Shown one piece after another: positions 6,395-7,132 of a stretch of 7,132 nucleotides of DNA; position 1 is the stretch's first letter; the number at the start of each line of letters is the position of its first letter. The stretch lies in the NCBI GenBank assembly GCA_002421565.1, contig DIKC01000142.1:1-7132 (forward strand), given 5' to 3'. Source of the DNA: Desulfobulbaceae bacterium UBA5628. Its GTDB lineage: Bacteria; Desulfobacterota; Desulfobulbia; Desulfobulbales; Desulfurivibrionaceae. Both the position numbers and the translations under genes were made by a program. A model generated the notes under the pieces. The model was not told the origin of the DNA, did not search any database, and worked only from the letters and a program-made list of their open reading frames with translations.

Positions 6395-7132
6395 TTAGCC
6401 GCGCCTGATCTCGACCTTGCCGGCCAGGGCCTCTTTCACTTCGGCGATGCCCACTTGCCGCCGGTGAAAGATTCCGGCGGCCAAGGCGGCCTCGGCCTCA
6501 GTGGCCGTGAAGACCTCAAGGAAATGGCCCGCATTGCCGGCCCCGCTGGAGGCAATGACCGGGATGGAAACCGCGCCTTTCACCGCATTGATCAACTCCA
6601 GGTCAAAGCCGGAGTTGGTGCCGTCCTTGTCGATGCAGTTGAGCAGGATCTCCCCGGCGCCCAGCTGCTCGCAGATTATGGCCAGGGCGATCGCATCCAC
6701 TTCCCTCCCCTCACGGCCGCCCCTGATGGTGCACTGGTACCAGCAGAACCGCTCTCCGTCCGGGCCTGGGAAGGCGGTGGCGATGGTCCGGTGCGGTACC
6801 GCCTCCGGTGACTGGACATAGACCCGCCGGGGATCGATGGAGATCACCACCGCCTGGTTGCCGTACACCCGGGCGATCTGCTCGATGGAGCTGAGCCCCG
6901 TGGCCTTGCCGCTTTGCAGCATCTCCTCCACGATGAGCACCGCGTCGCTGCCGATGGAGATCTTGTCGGCGCCGGAACGGAAGTATTCGGCCGCCACCTG
7001 CAGGGCAGAGTAATGCTGGCCGCCCTTGTCGGTGTAATCGCGGATGCCGCCGCCGATGGTCAGCGGGACAAAGACGTTTTTCGAGGTCTCCTCGAGCACT
7101 TCGAGCATGGGCAGGTCCTTGAGGGGAAAATC
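6395..7132 (-). CDS. hisF: Imidazole-glycerol-phosphate synthase, cyclase (HisF) part of eukaryotic HIS7 type, 5' end outside window
   Basis: Uses ammonia from the HisH glutaminase and PRFAR to form imidazole-glycerol phosphate and AICAR (histidine biosynthesis; AICAR feeds purines). It is read from the right edge to the TAA at 6395-6397; 245 residues are visible and the frame is still open at 7132, so the ATG at 7106-7108 is internal. The (beta/alpha)8 barrel motifs are present: [30 protein letters not shown] (Asp codon 6833-6835, equivalent to Asp130 of Thermotoga HisF), [10 protein letters not shown] (Asp codon 6623-6625, equivalent to Asp176) and [10 protein letters not shown]. The first catalytic Asp (CLDV) lies outside. 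Compared with standard 253-residue HisF there are extra segments after GGGIRD, after SDAV and after RRVYV, plus [12 protein letters not shown], all as in yeast HIS7. Even the first residues seen ([11 protein letters not shown]) follow the yeast wording. HIS7 proteins are HisH-HisF fusions; whether a HisH part precedes this one cannot be seen. Confidence 0.92.
   Translation of the reverse strand, partial: DFPLKDLPMLEVLEETSKNVFVPLTIGGGIRDYTDKGGQHYSALQVAAEYFRSGADKISIGSDAVLIVEEMLQSGKATGLSSIEQIARVYGNQAVVISIDPRRVYVQSPEAVPHRTIATAFPGPDGERFCWYQCTIRGGREGREVDAIALAIICEQLGAGEILLNCIDKDGTNSGFDLELINAVKGAVSIPVIASSGAGNAGHFLEVFTATEAEAALAAGIFHRRQVGIAEVKEALAGKVEIRRG

Noticed and set aside
6455..6821. Two + strand open frames opposite hisF (6455-6811 and 6501-6821)
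   Set aside because: No motifs or convincing ribosome binding sites; the - strand frame is a clear and conserved HisF-type cyclase over the same bases.

Overview
The window is an ordinary, gene-dense, GC-rich stretch of a bacterial chromosome. It holds five protein genes and almost no intergenic DNA: four run left to right on the + strand and one runs on the - strand from the right edge. No gap exceeds about 61 bases. I see no RNA gene, mobile element, CRISPR array or prophage part. The first and last genes are cut by the window edges.

Bases 3-5408 form a compact sucrose-metabolism cluster. It contains (1) a sucrose-phosphate synthase fused to a C-terminal HAD sucrose-phosphatase-like domain, lacking only its extreme N-terminus, (2) a full-length sucrose synthase of about 798 residues, and (3) a PfkB-family fructokinase. 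The genes are separated by 13 bases and then overlap by 4 (ATGA), so they are very probably one operon. Together they can make sucrose from nucleotide-glucose and fructose-6-phosphate, split sucrose back to nucleotide-glucose and fructose, and return the fructose to the hexose-phosphate pool. This layout fits an organism that makes sucrose as a compatible solute or short-term carbon store and recycles it internally. No sucrose transporter or hydrolase is in view.

Bases 5455-6333 are purC (SAICAR synthase, purine biosynthesis), on the same strand after a short AT-rich gap. Bases 6395-7132 carry, on the opposite strand, the cyclase part of imidazole-glycerol-phosphate synthase (HisF, histidine biosynthesis). 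purC and hisF meet tail to tail. The HisF has the insertions and motif wording of the eukaryotic HIS7 cyclase domain rather than of the standard bacterial HisF, and it is the most unusual item here.

Organism: a Gram-negative, non-pathogen-like environmental bacterium with high GC (about 60% or more by eye). Genes for sucrose-phosphate synthase and sucrose synthase together are known from cyanobacteria and from some proteobacteria and Desulfobacterota. The style of the genes makes a Desulfobacterota or proteobacterial chemolithotroph a reasonable guess, but this is inference and cannot be settled from this window. I do not see a wholly undescribed system. The points worth following are the HIS7-like cyclase, the non-plant nucleotide-site residues of the sucrose synthase, and the making-and-breaking pair of sucrose enzymes in one operon.
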